Position numbers and translations under genes: made by a program
The notes under the pieces: model-generated
Told to the model about the DNA's origin: nothing
Databases searched by the model: none
Seen by the model: only the letters and a program-made list of their open reading frames with translations
In this document: piece after piece, positions 1 to 6,917 of the stretch
Layout of the letters: the number at the start of each line of letters is the position of its first letter
How positions within the stretch are numbered: position 1 is the first letter of the stretch
NCBI GenBank assembly: GCA_025357355.1
Contig: JANXPK010000195.1
Span: forward strand, 1-8,707
DNA from: Rhodobacterales bacterium
GTDB taxonomy: Bacteria > Pseudomonadota > Alphaproteobacteria > Rhodobacterales > Rhodobacteraceae
Length of the DNA: 8,707 nucleotides
Reading direction: 5' to 3'

Positions 1-472
1 GGGCTGCAGACTTGTTGGGCAGAAACCCCATGAAGGTGAACCGGTCCGAAGGAATACCCGAAACACTCAGCGCACAAAGGACTGCTGACGCTCCGGGCGC
101 CGCAAGCACCATCAGCCCCTCTTCGATGGCCGCCCGCGACAGCTGAAAGCCAGGATCGGCGACGAGCGGCGTGCCGGCGTCTGAGGCATAGGCCACTGAC
201 TTGCCCTCCTTCAAGGCCGCAATCAGCCGCGGCCGCACGGCGGTGCCATTGTGGTCGTGGTAAGCCACCATGGCCCGGCCAGCGACCGGGATGCCGTGAA
301 TTTCCATCAGATGGCGCAAAGTTCTGGTGTCCTCGGCGGCCAGAATGTCGGCTGCAGCCAAAATATCCAAAGCACGCAGAGTGATATCGCGCGCAGCACC
401 GATCGGGGTGGACACCAGATGTAGGCCAGCAACGATTCGCGTCCCTTCCGGAGGGGCTGTGCCCTTGGCCAT
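1..472 (-). CDS. rsmI: 16S rRNA (cytidine(1402)-2'-O)-methyltransferase RsmI, N-terminal part (runs off left edge)
   Basis: Reading the minus strand from the ATG at 472 gives 157 uninterrupted residues up to the window edge; the C-terminal part is outside. Visible family signatures are STPIGAARDITLRALDIL (res. 21-38), the AAEDTRTLRHL block (45-55), YHDHN (71-75), SDAGTPLVADPG (97-108) and APGASAVLCALSVSG (125-139), ending in the FTFMGFLP block. This order is diagnostic of the tetrapyrrole-methylase-fold RsmI/YraL family. The enzyme uses S-adenosylmethionine to 2'-O-methylate C1402 in the ribosomal P site and acts in the cytoplasm. An AGGAG element (plus-strand ctcct, 483-487) sits 10 nt before the start. 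It is divergent from the lipoprotein gene at 562, the same arrangement as E. coli yraL(rsmI)/yraM(lpoA). The canonical TPIGN is TPIGA here, a mild variation. Family identity is near certain; the exact start is likely. Confidence 0.95.
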   Translation of the reverse strand, partial: MAKGTAPPEGTRIVAGLHLVSTPIGAARDITLRALDILAAADILAAEDTRTLRHLMEIHGIPVAGRAMVAYHDHNGTAVRPRLIAALKEGKSVAYASDAGTPLVADPGFQLSRAAIEEGLMVLAAPGASAVLCALSVSGIPSDRFTFMGFLPNKSAA

Positions 473-493
473 GTTGCGGGATCTCCTGCAAAG

Positions 494-522
494 TTTACTT
501 CCCGGGTGGTTATGCCTAGAGT
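494..522 (+). promoter_or_regulatory. Candidate sigma70-type promoter for the lipoprotein gene
   Basis: TTTACT (494-499) and TAGAGT (517-522) are separated by exactly 17 nt and lie about 40 bp upstream of the ATG at 562. Each hexamer matches four of six consensus positions. Transcription would start near 529, leaving a short leader that contains the AGGGAG ribosome binding site (550-555, 6 nt from the ATG). On the minus strand a weaker pair (TTGGCG, 18 nt, CATAAC) could serve rsmI, so the two divergent promoters would overlap within the roughly 90-bp gap. Assigned by eye from consensus only. Confidence 0.35.
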
Positions 523-561
523 CGGCATGATCCGCCAATCCGGTTTCGTAGGGAGTATCTG

Positions 562-1740
562 ATGTTTCCTGTTTTGTCCCGCCTCCTTCCACGCATCACC
601 CAGTTGGCCTTAGTCGTGGCGAGCTTTGGGCTTGCGGCTTGCCAACCCGGAACCAATACGGCTGCGAGCGGTTCTTCGACTTATAATGGGGCTCCGGTTC
701 CAGTGGCTTTGCTGGTGCCCGGCGGGTCCACCGACACGAATGACAACTTCATCGCGCAAAGTCTTGAGAATGCTGCGCGGCTGGCGATTTCGGATTTGGG
801 CGGAGTCAAGATCGACTTGCGGGTCTACAACACCCAGGGCTTGCCTGATCAGGCAAGTTCGATGGCAAACAAGGCTGTGAATGATGGCGCCAAGGTCATC
901 CTCGGGCCGTTCTTTGCACAGGAGGCCAACGCCGCTGGCGCTGCAGTTGCCTCGCGCGGCATCGATGTTCTCAGCTTCTCCAATAACCCCGATGTTGCAG
1001 GCCGCAATGTCTTCATCCTTGGGCAAACCTTTGGCTCCACAGCACGCAGGCTCGCAAGTTACGCGGTAAGCAAGGGACTGACCCGCATCATGATCGTTCA
1101 CGATCCCGATGCTGCCGGGCAGATCGGGATGGCGGCGATTCAAAGCGCAGTGATTGCCACAGGAGGAACGGTCGCGGGGATCGAAACCTATGAATATTCG
1201 CAAAATGGCGTTGTCCAGGCCGTGCATGGTATTGCCGCGTCGGCCAAAGCCAGCAATGCACAGGCCCTGTTTCTGACCGCTGACAATTCGGGCGCTTTGC
1301 CGCTCCTGAGCCAACTGCTCATGGAAAACGGGCTGACGGCGCCCGGGACTCAATTCATCGGCCTGTCCCGTTGGGACATTCCGGCGGCGACCTTGGCGCT
1401 TCCCGGTGTACAGGGAGCATGGTTTGCTCTTCCCGATCCTGCGACGAACCAACAGTTCCAGACCCGGTATCAGGCGGCCTATGCCGCACCAGCGCCGATC
1501 TATGCGGGGTTCGCCTACGACGGGATCGCGGCGATCGGGGCGATCGTAAAGCAAGGCGGCACCGGGTCGCTGAACGCAGCATCGCTCACCCAGGCGGCGG
1601 GTTTCGTCGGAGTCGGAGGCATTTTCCGGCTGCGCAGCGATGGCACTGCTGATCGCGGCCTCGCGGTGGCGCAAATTCAAAACAGCCAAGTGGTCATCGT
1701 TGACCCTGCCCCGACCAGTTTTGACGGCGCGGGATTCTGA
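562..1740 (+). CDS. Penicillin-binding protein activator-like lipoprotein (LpoA C-domain / type 1 periplasmic-binding fold)
   Basis: This 392-aa protein has a lipoprotein signal peptide: a basic start with two arginines, a hydrophobic core (about res. 14-24), then the lipobox LAAC with the lipidated cysteine at 27. The mature part begins with a short Gly/Ser/Thr-rich linker. It continues as a Leu/Ile/Val-binding-protein-like fold: VPVALLVPGGSTDTND, a LENAARLAISDLGG helix, VILGPFFAQEANAAG, the DVLSFSNNPDVAG segment, and a TRIMIVHDPDAAGQIG start of the second lobe. In this family the fold activates class A penicillin-binding proteins from the outer membrane rather than binding amino acids for an ABC transporter. 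No permease or ATPase genes are nearby, and the divergence from rsmI matches the E. coli rsmI/lpoA locus. Unlike E. coli LpoA it lacks the N-terminal TPR domain, so the lpoA symbol is withheld. An AGGGAG site lies 6 nt before the ATG. A generic substrate-binding lipoprotein is the main alternative. Confidence 0.85.
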   Translation: MFPVLSRLLPRITQLALVVASFGLAACQPGTNTAASGSSTYNGAPVPVALLVPGGSTDTNDNFIAQSLENAARLAISDLGGVKIDLRVYNTQGLPDQASSMANKAVNDGAKVILGPFFAQEANAAGAAVASRGIDVLSFSNNPDVAGRNVFILGQTFGSTARRLASYAVSKGLTRIMIVHDPDAAGQIGMAAIQSAVIATGGTVAGIETYEYSQNGVVQAVHGIAASAKASNAQALFLTADNSGALPLLSQLLMENGLTAPGTQFIGLSRWDIPAATLALPGVQGAWFALPDPATNQQFQTRYQAAYAAPAPIYAGFAYDGIAAIGAIVKQGGTGSLNAASLTQAAGFVGVGGIFRLRSDGTADRGLAVAQIQNSQVVIVDPAPTSFDGAGF

Positions 1741-1788
1741 CGACACGTGGGTCCAAGCCTGCGCTGTCACCCACCGGAACGTGGATTT

Positions 1789-1793
1789 GGAGG
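1789..1793 (+). promoter_or_regulatory. Ribosome binding site fixing the glnD GTG start
   Basis: GGAGG lies 8 nt upstream of the GTG at 1802. The same reading frame stays open for another 54 codons upstream, back to 1640, but that extension overlaps the end of the lipoprotein gene. Its translation is also rich in Arg/Ser/Trp with no GlnD-like content, so this site is the best argument for the shorter protein. Confidence 0.7.
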
Positions 1794-1801
1794 GTGAGTC
1801 A

Positions 1802-4531
1802 GTGCAACACCACGAAACGACCCTGATCGACCAGCGTAACCTGAACGACAGGATCATCGCCGCCATCTCAGGCCAGTCAGATGCGCGCGCCGCCCGATCA
1901 ACGGCGGCGCGCATCCTCTTTGACGCCAAGACGACGGCGAACCAAGACCTCGAACGCAAGTTCAGGGCCGGGCCGTTGAACGCCCTCGAACAAATCCGCG
2001 CTCAGGCAGATTTGACCGATTGCCTTGTACGAACCGCATTCTTCATTGCCCAAAAGCTGCATCCCTTGCCCAACCCGACCGAAAGTGAACGAATCGCCGT
2101 CCTTGGCGTCGGCGGATTCGGTCGCGCGGAAATGGCACCGCATTCGGACGTCGACCTCTTGTTCCTGTTCCCTTGGAAGATCACACCCTGGGCGGAAAAG
2201 GTCATCGAAAGCATGCTTTACGTGCTATGGGACCTGAAATTGAAAGTCGGACATTCGAGCCGGACGGTCAAGGATTGCATCCGCCTAGGCCGCGATGACA
2301 TCACGATCCGCACTGCCCTGCTTGAACATCGCTACATTGCGGGTGACTTGTCGCTGGCACAGGAGCTTGGTGACAGATTGTGGTCCGAACTCTTTCGCAA
2401 CACCGGTCGTGAATTCATCGAAGCCAAGCTGGCCGAGCGTACAGAACGTCACAAGCGTCAGGGCGGTCAACGTTATGTGCTTGAACCGAATGTGAAAGAG
2501 GCCAAGGGCGGGCTGCGCGACCTGCAAACCCTGTATTGGATCGGCAAGTACCTGCACCGGGTCGCTTCGTCTGAGGGGCTGGTGGCGGCTGGCCTTTTGA
2601 CGGCCGAAGAATACGGGATCTTCCGTCGCGCCGAGAACTTCTTGTGGGCCGCGCGCTGCCACATGCATTACATCACCGGCCGCGCCACCGATCAGCTGAC
2701 CTTTGACCTGCAGGTCGAGGTAGCCGCCCGGATGGGCTACTTCGATACTGCGGGGCGTCGAGCAGTCGAGCAGTTCATGCAGGACTATTTCCGCCATGCA
2801 ACCCGGGTTGGAGAACTGACTCGGGTCTTCCTGACAGAGCTGGAAGCGCGCCACGCGAAGCCGGAAGCACGATTGGCCGGATTCTTCAACCGTCGTAAAG
2901 TAAAGTCGGGCTTCAAGCTGGTTCAGAGCAGAATCGATGTTGCGGATCCGGTCAAATTCCTGGCGATACCATTGAACCTGCTGGCCGTTTTCGAAGAAGC
3001 CTTGCGCACGGGCTATCTCTTGCACCCCAATGTCATGCGCCTGATCGCCGCGAACCTTCACCTGATCGACGACCGCCTCCGCGACGATCCTGAGGCCGTG
3101 CGGGTTTTCCTTGACTTGTTCTTGAAACACGGCAACCCGGAACGGGCCCTGCGGCGGATGAACGAACTTGGAGTTCTGGCAGCTTTCATCCCTGAATTCG
3201 AGAACATCGTCGCGATGATGCAGTTCAACGTCTACCACCACTACACGGTGGACGAACATATCATCCAGTGCATTTCGGTCCTTGCTCAGATCGAGCGCGG
3301 CGAGTTGGTCGAGGAATTGCCGGTGGTATCCGGCATCCTGAAAGCCGGGGTGAACCGCAAGGTAATTTATGTGGCGTTGCTTCTGCACGACATCGGCAAG
3401 GGACGGCCTGAAGACCATTCCATCATCGGCGCGCAGATTGCCCGGCGGATATGCCCTCGCCTTGGCCTGACGGCTGAAGAGACCGAGACGGTAGAATGGC
3501 TGGTTCGGTATCACCTGTTGATGTCAGACATGGCACAGAAGCGTGACGTCGGCGACCCCCGGACTGTGCGGGACTTTGCAAAGGCGGTCGAAACCCGAAA
3601 GCGGCTGGATTTATTGACGGTTCTGACGGTCTGCGACATTCGGGGGGTGGGGCCTGGTACCTGGAACAATTGGAAGGCCATGCTGTTGCGGCAACTTTAC
3701 CGGCAAACGGCAGATGCGCTGGAGGGTGGGCTGGAGACTGTCAGCCGCGAGCGGGCAGTAGAAGATAGTCGTGCCGCGTTACAAGGGCGGCTGTCAGACT
3801 GGCCCGCCAAGGAAGTCACTCGCGAAACCGCGCGGCACTACGATCCCTATTGGCAGGGCCTGAACACCGACACCCAAGAGACCTTTGCCCGGCTGTTGCA
3901 TGGGCTGAAAGATGACGAGATTCGCATCAATCTGACACCGGAGCCGCAGCGGGACGCGACCCGCGCCAGTTTTGCTTTGTCCGACCATCCGGGGATTTTT
4001 TCGCGGCTGGCCGGGGCTTTGGCTTTGGTCGGGGCCAATGTGGTAGATGCGCGGACCTACACTTCCAAGGACGGCTACGCCACGGCGGTATTCTGGGTGC
4101 AGGACGCGGAGGGTCATCCCTATGACGTCGAAAGATTGCCCCGTTTGCGCGGCATGATCGACAAGACCTTGAAGGGCGAGGTACTGCCCCGCACTGCCCT
4201 GGCCGACCGCGACAAGGTCAAGAAGCGCGACCGTGAGTTCCGTTTTCCAACCCATGTCACGTTCGACAATGAAGGCTCGGAAATCTACACCATCATCGAG
4301 GTGGACACCCGCGACCGGCCCGGCCTTTTGTTCGATCTGACCCGAACACTGGCGGCCAACAACATCTATATTGCTTCGGCGGTGATTGCGACCTATGGGG
4401 CGCAGGTGGTGGATGCCTTCTATGTCAAGGACATGTTCGGGCTGAAACTTCATGCCAAACATCGGCAGGAAAGTCTGGACAAGAAGCTGAGGCAGGCTAT
4501 TGCCGAAGGGGCGCTGCGCGCTGAAGGATAG
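1802..4531 (+). CDS. glnD: Bifunctional [protein-PII] uridylyltransferase / uridylyl-removing enzyme GlnD
   Basis: With the GTG start the product is 909 aa, the usual GlnD length in alphaproteobacteria. Domains in order: a nucleotidyltransferase domain with GVGGFGRAE (102-110) and the metal-binding SDVD, catalytic Asp116 and Asp118; a UTase linker domain; an HD domain with YHHYTVDEH (478-486), the LLLHDIGKG core with His529/Asp530, DHS (538-540) and a GTWNNWK block (619-625); then two C-terminal ACT domains (about 722-800, starting FALSDHPGIFSRL, and about 829-909, with DTRDRPGLLFDLTRTLA). GlnD uridylylates PII proteins (GlnB/GlnK) when glutamine is low and removes UMP through the HD site when glutamine, sensed by the ACT domains, is high. 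All key residues are present, so both activities are predicted. The 61-nt gap upstream holds only a weak 6-bp inverted repeat (GTGGGT 1747-1752 / ACCCAC 1769-1774), so read-through from the lipoprotein gene is possible. It is followed after 1 nt by murJ. Confidence 0.96.
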   Translation: MQHHETTLIDQRNLNDRIIAAISGQSDARAARSTAARILFDAKTTANQDLERKFRAGPLNALEQIRAQADLTDCLVRTAFFIAQKLHPLPNPTESERIAVLGVGGFGRAEMAPHSDVDLLFLFPWKITPWAEKVIESMLYVLWDLKLKVGHSSRTVKDCIRLGRDDITIRTALLEHRYIAGDLSLAQELGDRLWSELFRNTGREFIEAKLAERTERHKRQGGQRYVLEPNVKEAKGGLRDLQTLYWIGKYLHRVASSEGLVAAGLLTAEEYGIFRRAENFLWAARCHMHYITGRATDQLTFDLQVEVAARMGYFDTAGRRAVEQFMQDYFRHATRVGELTRVFLTELEARHAKPEARLAGFFNRRKVKSGFKLVQSRIDVADPVKFLAIPLNLLAVFEEALRTGYLLHPNVMRLIAANLHLIDDRLRDDPEAVRVFLDLFLKHGNPERALRRMNELGVLAAFIPEFENIVAMMQFNVYHHYTVDEHIIQCISVLAQIERGELVEELPVVSGILKAGVNRKVIYVALLLHDIGKGRPEDHSIIGAQIARRICPRLGLTAEETETVEWLVRYHLLMSDMAQKRDVGDPRTVRDFAKAVETRKRLDLLTVLTVCDIRGVGPGTWNNWKAMLLRQLYRQTADALEGGLETVSRERAVEDSRAALQGRLSDWPAKEVTRETARHYDPYWQGLNTDTQETFARLLHGLKDDEIRINLTPEPQRDATRASFALSDHPGIFSRLAGALALVGANVVDARTYTSKDGYATAVFWVQDAEGHPYDVERLPRLRGMIDKTLKGEVLPRTALADRDKVKKRDREFRFPTHVTFDNEGSEIYTIIEVDTRDRPGLLFDLTRTLAANNIYIASAVIATYGAQVVDAFYVKDMFGLKLHAKHRQESLDKKLRQAIAEGALRAEG

Positions 4532-4532
4532 C

Positions 4533-6104
4533 ATGAAACCGCAAAGCCTGATCCGCAACATCCTGACCGTCGGGGGTTGGACGCTCTTGTCACGGGGCGC
4601 AGGTTTCGCCCGCGATGTGATGATGGCGGCCTATCTGGGGACCGGCCCGGTGGCCGAGGCGTTCCTTGTGGCGTTTTCGCTGCCCAACATGTTCCGCCGT
4701 TTTTTTGCCGAGGGCGCCTTCAACATGGCCTTCGTGCCGATGTTCGCCAAGAAGTTGGAAGGCGGCGAGGATGCATCCGGTTTTGCCCGCGATGCGTGGA
4801 ACGGGCTTAGCACGGTCCTGCTGGCCTTTACCGTCGTCGGCACCGCTGCAATGCCGTGGCTTGTCTACGCCATGGCGTCGGGCTTTGTCGGAGATCCACG
4901 TTTCGATCTGGCAGTGGAGTTTGGCCGGATTTCGTTTTCCTATATTCTTTTCATATCGTTGGTAGCTTTGCTGTCGGGTGTTCTGACCACACACGGCCAC
5001 TTTTCCGAGGCGTCCTTTGTTCCCGTACTGATGAACCTGATGTTCATCGCGGCAATGTGGCTGGCGGCATGGCTGGGCTGGGACATGGGGCTGACGCTGT
5101 CGTGGACTGTTCCTGTGACCGGGGTGGCGCAGTTGGCGTTCACCTGGTGGTCGGCGCATCGGGTCGGCTACTCATTCCGATTGGGCTTGCCGCGCTGGAC
5201 CGCCGACCTCAAGCGGCTGGCATTGATCGGGGGGCCGGCGGTGCTGGCGGGCGGGGTAGTGCAGATCAACCTGTTGGTCGGTCGTCAGGTCGCCAGTTTC
5301 ACCGAGGGTGCCGTCGCCTGGCTGACCTATGCCGACCGTCTGTACCAATTGCCGCTAGGGGTGGTTGGCATCGCTATTGGCACGGTCTTGCTCCCAGACT
5401 TGTCGCGGCGGTTGCGAGCCAAGGACAAAGACGGGGGGCGCGCTTCGCTGAACCGCGGGGCAGAGTTTGCACTGGCGATGACCTTGCCAGCTGCTGTCGC
5501 GCTGGTCGTGATCGCTGAGCCCCTGTGCGCCGTACTGTACCAACGCGGGGCTTTTACCCCGAGAGATACCCATGCCACGGCAATTGTGCTCGCGATCTAT
5601 GGCCTGGGACTGCCGGCTTTCGTGCTGCACAAGGTCCTTCAGCCGCTGTTCTACGCCCGCGAAGACAGCCGCAGCCCGTTTATCTACGCAATTTTATCGA
5701 TGATTATCAATGCGTTGATCGCTGTCGGGCTGATGCCCTGGCTTGGCTACGCGGCTGCGGCCTGGGCCACGACGCTGGCGGGTTGGGTGATGGTCTGGCA
5801 ATTGTGGCGCGGCTCGCGGATCATGGGAAGCGAAGCGGCCCTCGACGACCGTTTTCGACAGCGATTCCCACGTATCCTGCTGGCTTCGCTGATGATGGGG
5901 GCGGTCTTATGGCTGGCCGCGCTGGTTCTGGCGCCAATGCTGGCGGCACATCTCTGGCGCTATCTGGCGTTGTTGATTCTGGTTGCCATTGGAATCGCAA
6001 GCTATTTTGGCGTCGGCACGGTGATCGGGGCATTCAGGTTGGCCGAGTTTGCGTCGCTTCGCCGCGCAAGGCGCGACTTGCCGGTGACGCAGGATCAGTC
6101 CTAG
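4533..6104 (+). CDS. murJ: Lipid II flippase MurJ (MviN)
   Basis: A 523-aa polytopic inner-membrane protein of the MOP/MVF superfamily, with hydrophobic segments along its whole length consistent with the 14-helix MurJ fold. It flips undecaprenyl-linked lipid II to the periplasmic side for peptidoglycan synthesis. The N-terminal signature is clear: SRGAGFARDVMMAAYLG (20-36), VAEAFLVAFSLPNMFRRFFA (40-59), EGAFNMAFVPMF (60-71); YADRL lies at 266-270. By alignment with E. coli MurJ from memory, Arg27, Arg55 and Arg269 correspond to the essential cavity arginines 24, 52 and 270. Glu42 replaces Asp39, keeping the charge. The ATG at 4533 is preferred because GAAGG (4523-4527) lies 5 nt before it and it begins 1 nt after the glnD stop; an in-frame TTG at 4500 would add 11 residues inside glnD and lacks support. 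Translational coupling with glnD is expected. It ends 28 bp from the stop of the convergent rhomboid gene. Confidence 0.96.
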   Translation: MKPQSLIRNILTVGGWTLLSRGAGFARDVMMAAYLGTGPVAEAFLVAFSLPNMFRRFFAEGAFNMAFVPMFAKKLEGGEDASGFARDAWNGLSTVLLAFTVVGTAAMPWLVYAMASGFVGDPRFDLAVEFGRISFSYILFISLVALLSGVLTTHGHFSEASFVPVLMNLMFIAAMWLAAWLGWDMGLTLSWTVPVTGVAQLAFTWWSAHRVGYSFRLGLPRWTADLKRLALIGGPAVLAGGVVQINLLVGRQVASFTEGAVAWLTYADRLYQLPLGVVGIAIGTVLLPDLSRRLRAKDKDGGRASLNRGAEFALAMTLPAAVALVVIAEPLCAVLYQRGAFTPRDTHATAIVLAIYGLGLPAFVLHKVLQPLFYAREDSRSPFIYAILSMIINALIAVGLMPWLGYAAAAWATTLAGWVMVWQLWRGSRIMGSEAALDDRFRQRFPRILLASLMMGAVLWLAALVLAPMLAAHLWRYLALLILVAIGIASYFGVGTVIGAFRLAEFASLRRARRDLPVTQDQS

Positions 6105-6132
6105 TCTGCCACAAACGCTGTTCAAACGTTGA

Positions 6133-6840
6133 TCACCGGGCACGCAGCTTGGCCAGCACGCGGCCCCAACCGCCGGGGCTGACGACGAAGGCCAGGGCAA
6201 AGCCCGTAACGAACCCGGCAATATCGGCAACCCAGTCCCACGTCGTCCCACGGTCAACCCCATAAAAGGCAATTCCGCCCACGGCCAGAATCACCTGAAA
6301 TCCTAAAAGAAACCCTATCAGCCGGAACGCGCGGGCACGGTTGACGTCGGTTCCGGCCAGTTGCACCCACGACAGGAACGAATAGGCGCCGATCAGGCCG
6401 TAGTTGGCGGGATAGCCGCCGATCAAACCGGCATGGGTCAATGGTACGGCTGTATAGGCCAAGGCACCGGCAAAGGCGGCGGCAAAATAGGTCACCAGCA
6501 CGGCCCACCAGCGGTAGACCTCGCCCACATATTTGCCGAGCGCCAGCAGGATCACCACGACGAACATGGCCTGGGTCACATCGACATGGACGAAGGGATA
6601 GCTGACCAGACGCCAAATAAGGTCCGGTGGAAATTGGTGCAGCGAGAGCATCTGACGCAGATAATCCGGTGCAAACCCAAGCAGTTGCTGCATCTGGACC
6701 CGCCAACCGATGGCACTGGCCCCACCGACAAAGCCGCTGGAACCGGCGTTCACTGCGGCCTCGATGGCGATCATCGGGAGGGCCAGCAGCCACACAACGG
6801 GTGGCAGCGGGTTCAGCGGCGGGGCGTTTCGGTCGTCCAT
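6133..6840 (-). CDS. Rhomboid-family membrane protein, apparently non-catalytic
   Basis: This 235-aa protein has about six to seven hydrophobic segments (roughly 14-32, 72-84, 90-106, 111-134, 140-162, 171-195, 203-221) and a C-terminal basic tail, SPGGWGRVLAKLRAR. The rhomboid fold is suggested by RLVSYPFVHVD (77-87), by the GLIGAY helix (148-153) and by the WVADIAGFVTGF helix (203-214). By-eye alignment puts Tyr143-Pro144 (GGYP) where active rhomboids have the GxSG serine-glycine. Asp206 falls in place of the catalytic histidine (A-H-x-x-G becomes A-D-I-A-G), and a Val near 94 replaces the oxyanion Asn. Proteolysis is therefore unlikely; a chaperone- or iRhom/Derlin-like membrane role is inference. 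The ATG at 6840 is chosen because it directly precedes the hydrophobic part. The frame is open much further upstream (to 7086), but that part overlaps trpS antisense and is not protein-like. The RBS is weak (AGGCTGGAA). It is divergent from trpS across 77 bp. Confidence 0.85.
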   Translation of the reverse strand: MDDRNAPPLNPLPPVVWLLALPMIAIEAAVNAGSSGFVGGASAIGWRVQMQQLLGFAPDYLRQMLSLHQFPPDLIWRLVSYPFVHVDVTQAMFVVVILLALGKYVGEVYRWWAVLVTYFAAAFAGALAYTAVPLTHAGLIGGYPANYGLIGAYSFLSWVQLAGTDVNRARAFRLIGFLLGFQVILAVGGIAFYGVDRGTTWDWVADIAGFVTGFALAFVVSPGGWGRVLAKLRAR

Positions 6841-6856
6841 TTCCAGCCTGCATTGA

Positions 6857-6885
6857 TTGACGCCCCCGCATGCCAGCGTTAGGAG
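6857..6885 (+). promoter_or_regulatory. Candidate trpS promoter
   Basis: TTGACG (6857-6862), a strong -35 match with five of six positions, is followed after 17 nt by TAGGAG (6880-6885), a poor -10 with three of six. It lies in the 77-bp gap between the divergent rhomboid and trpS genes and would give a start near 6892, about 25 nt before the ATG. I see no Trp-codon-rich leader peptide or T-box-like structure in this short gap, so trpS is probably not attenuated here. Confidence 0.35.
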
Positions 6886-6917
6886 CAGGACGCAACCTTT
6901 TCCACAGGGAGACCCCG

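Noticed and set aside
1747..1774. GTGGGT / ACCCAC inverted repeat between the lipoprotein gene and glnD
   Set aside because: Six-bp arms with a 16-nt loop and no T-run; easily expected by chance in GC-rich DNA, so not called a terminator or operator.
610..1959. Long minus-strand open frame (449 codons) opposite the lipoprotein gene and the glnD start
   Set aside because: Its translation is rich in Arg/Cys/Ser with no recognisable domain, and the plus strand encodes a clear lipoprotein. It is an antisense by-product of high-GC codon use.
2285..3514. Minus-strand open frame of 409 codons inside glnD
   Set aside because: It lies fully opposite the GlnD linker and HD domains, whose motifs are intact on the plus strand. 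No RBS, no domain and low-complexity His/Gln/Asp composition.
6105..6132. Terminator between the convergent murJ and rhomboid genes
   Set aside because: Only a 4-bp AACG/CGTT pairing is visible in 28 bp, with no GC-rich stem and no T-run.
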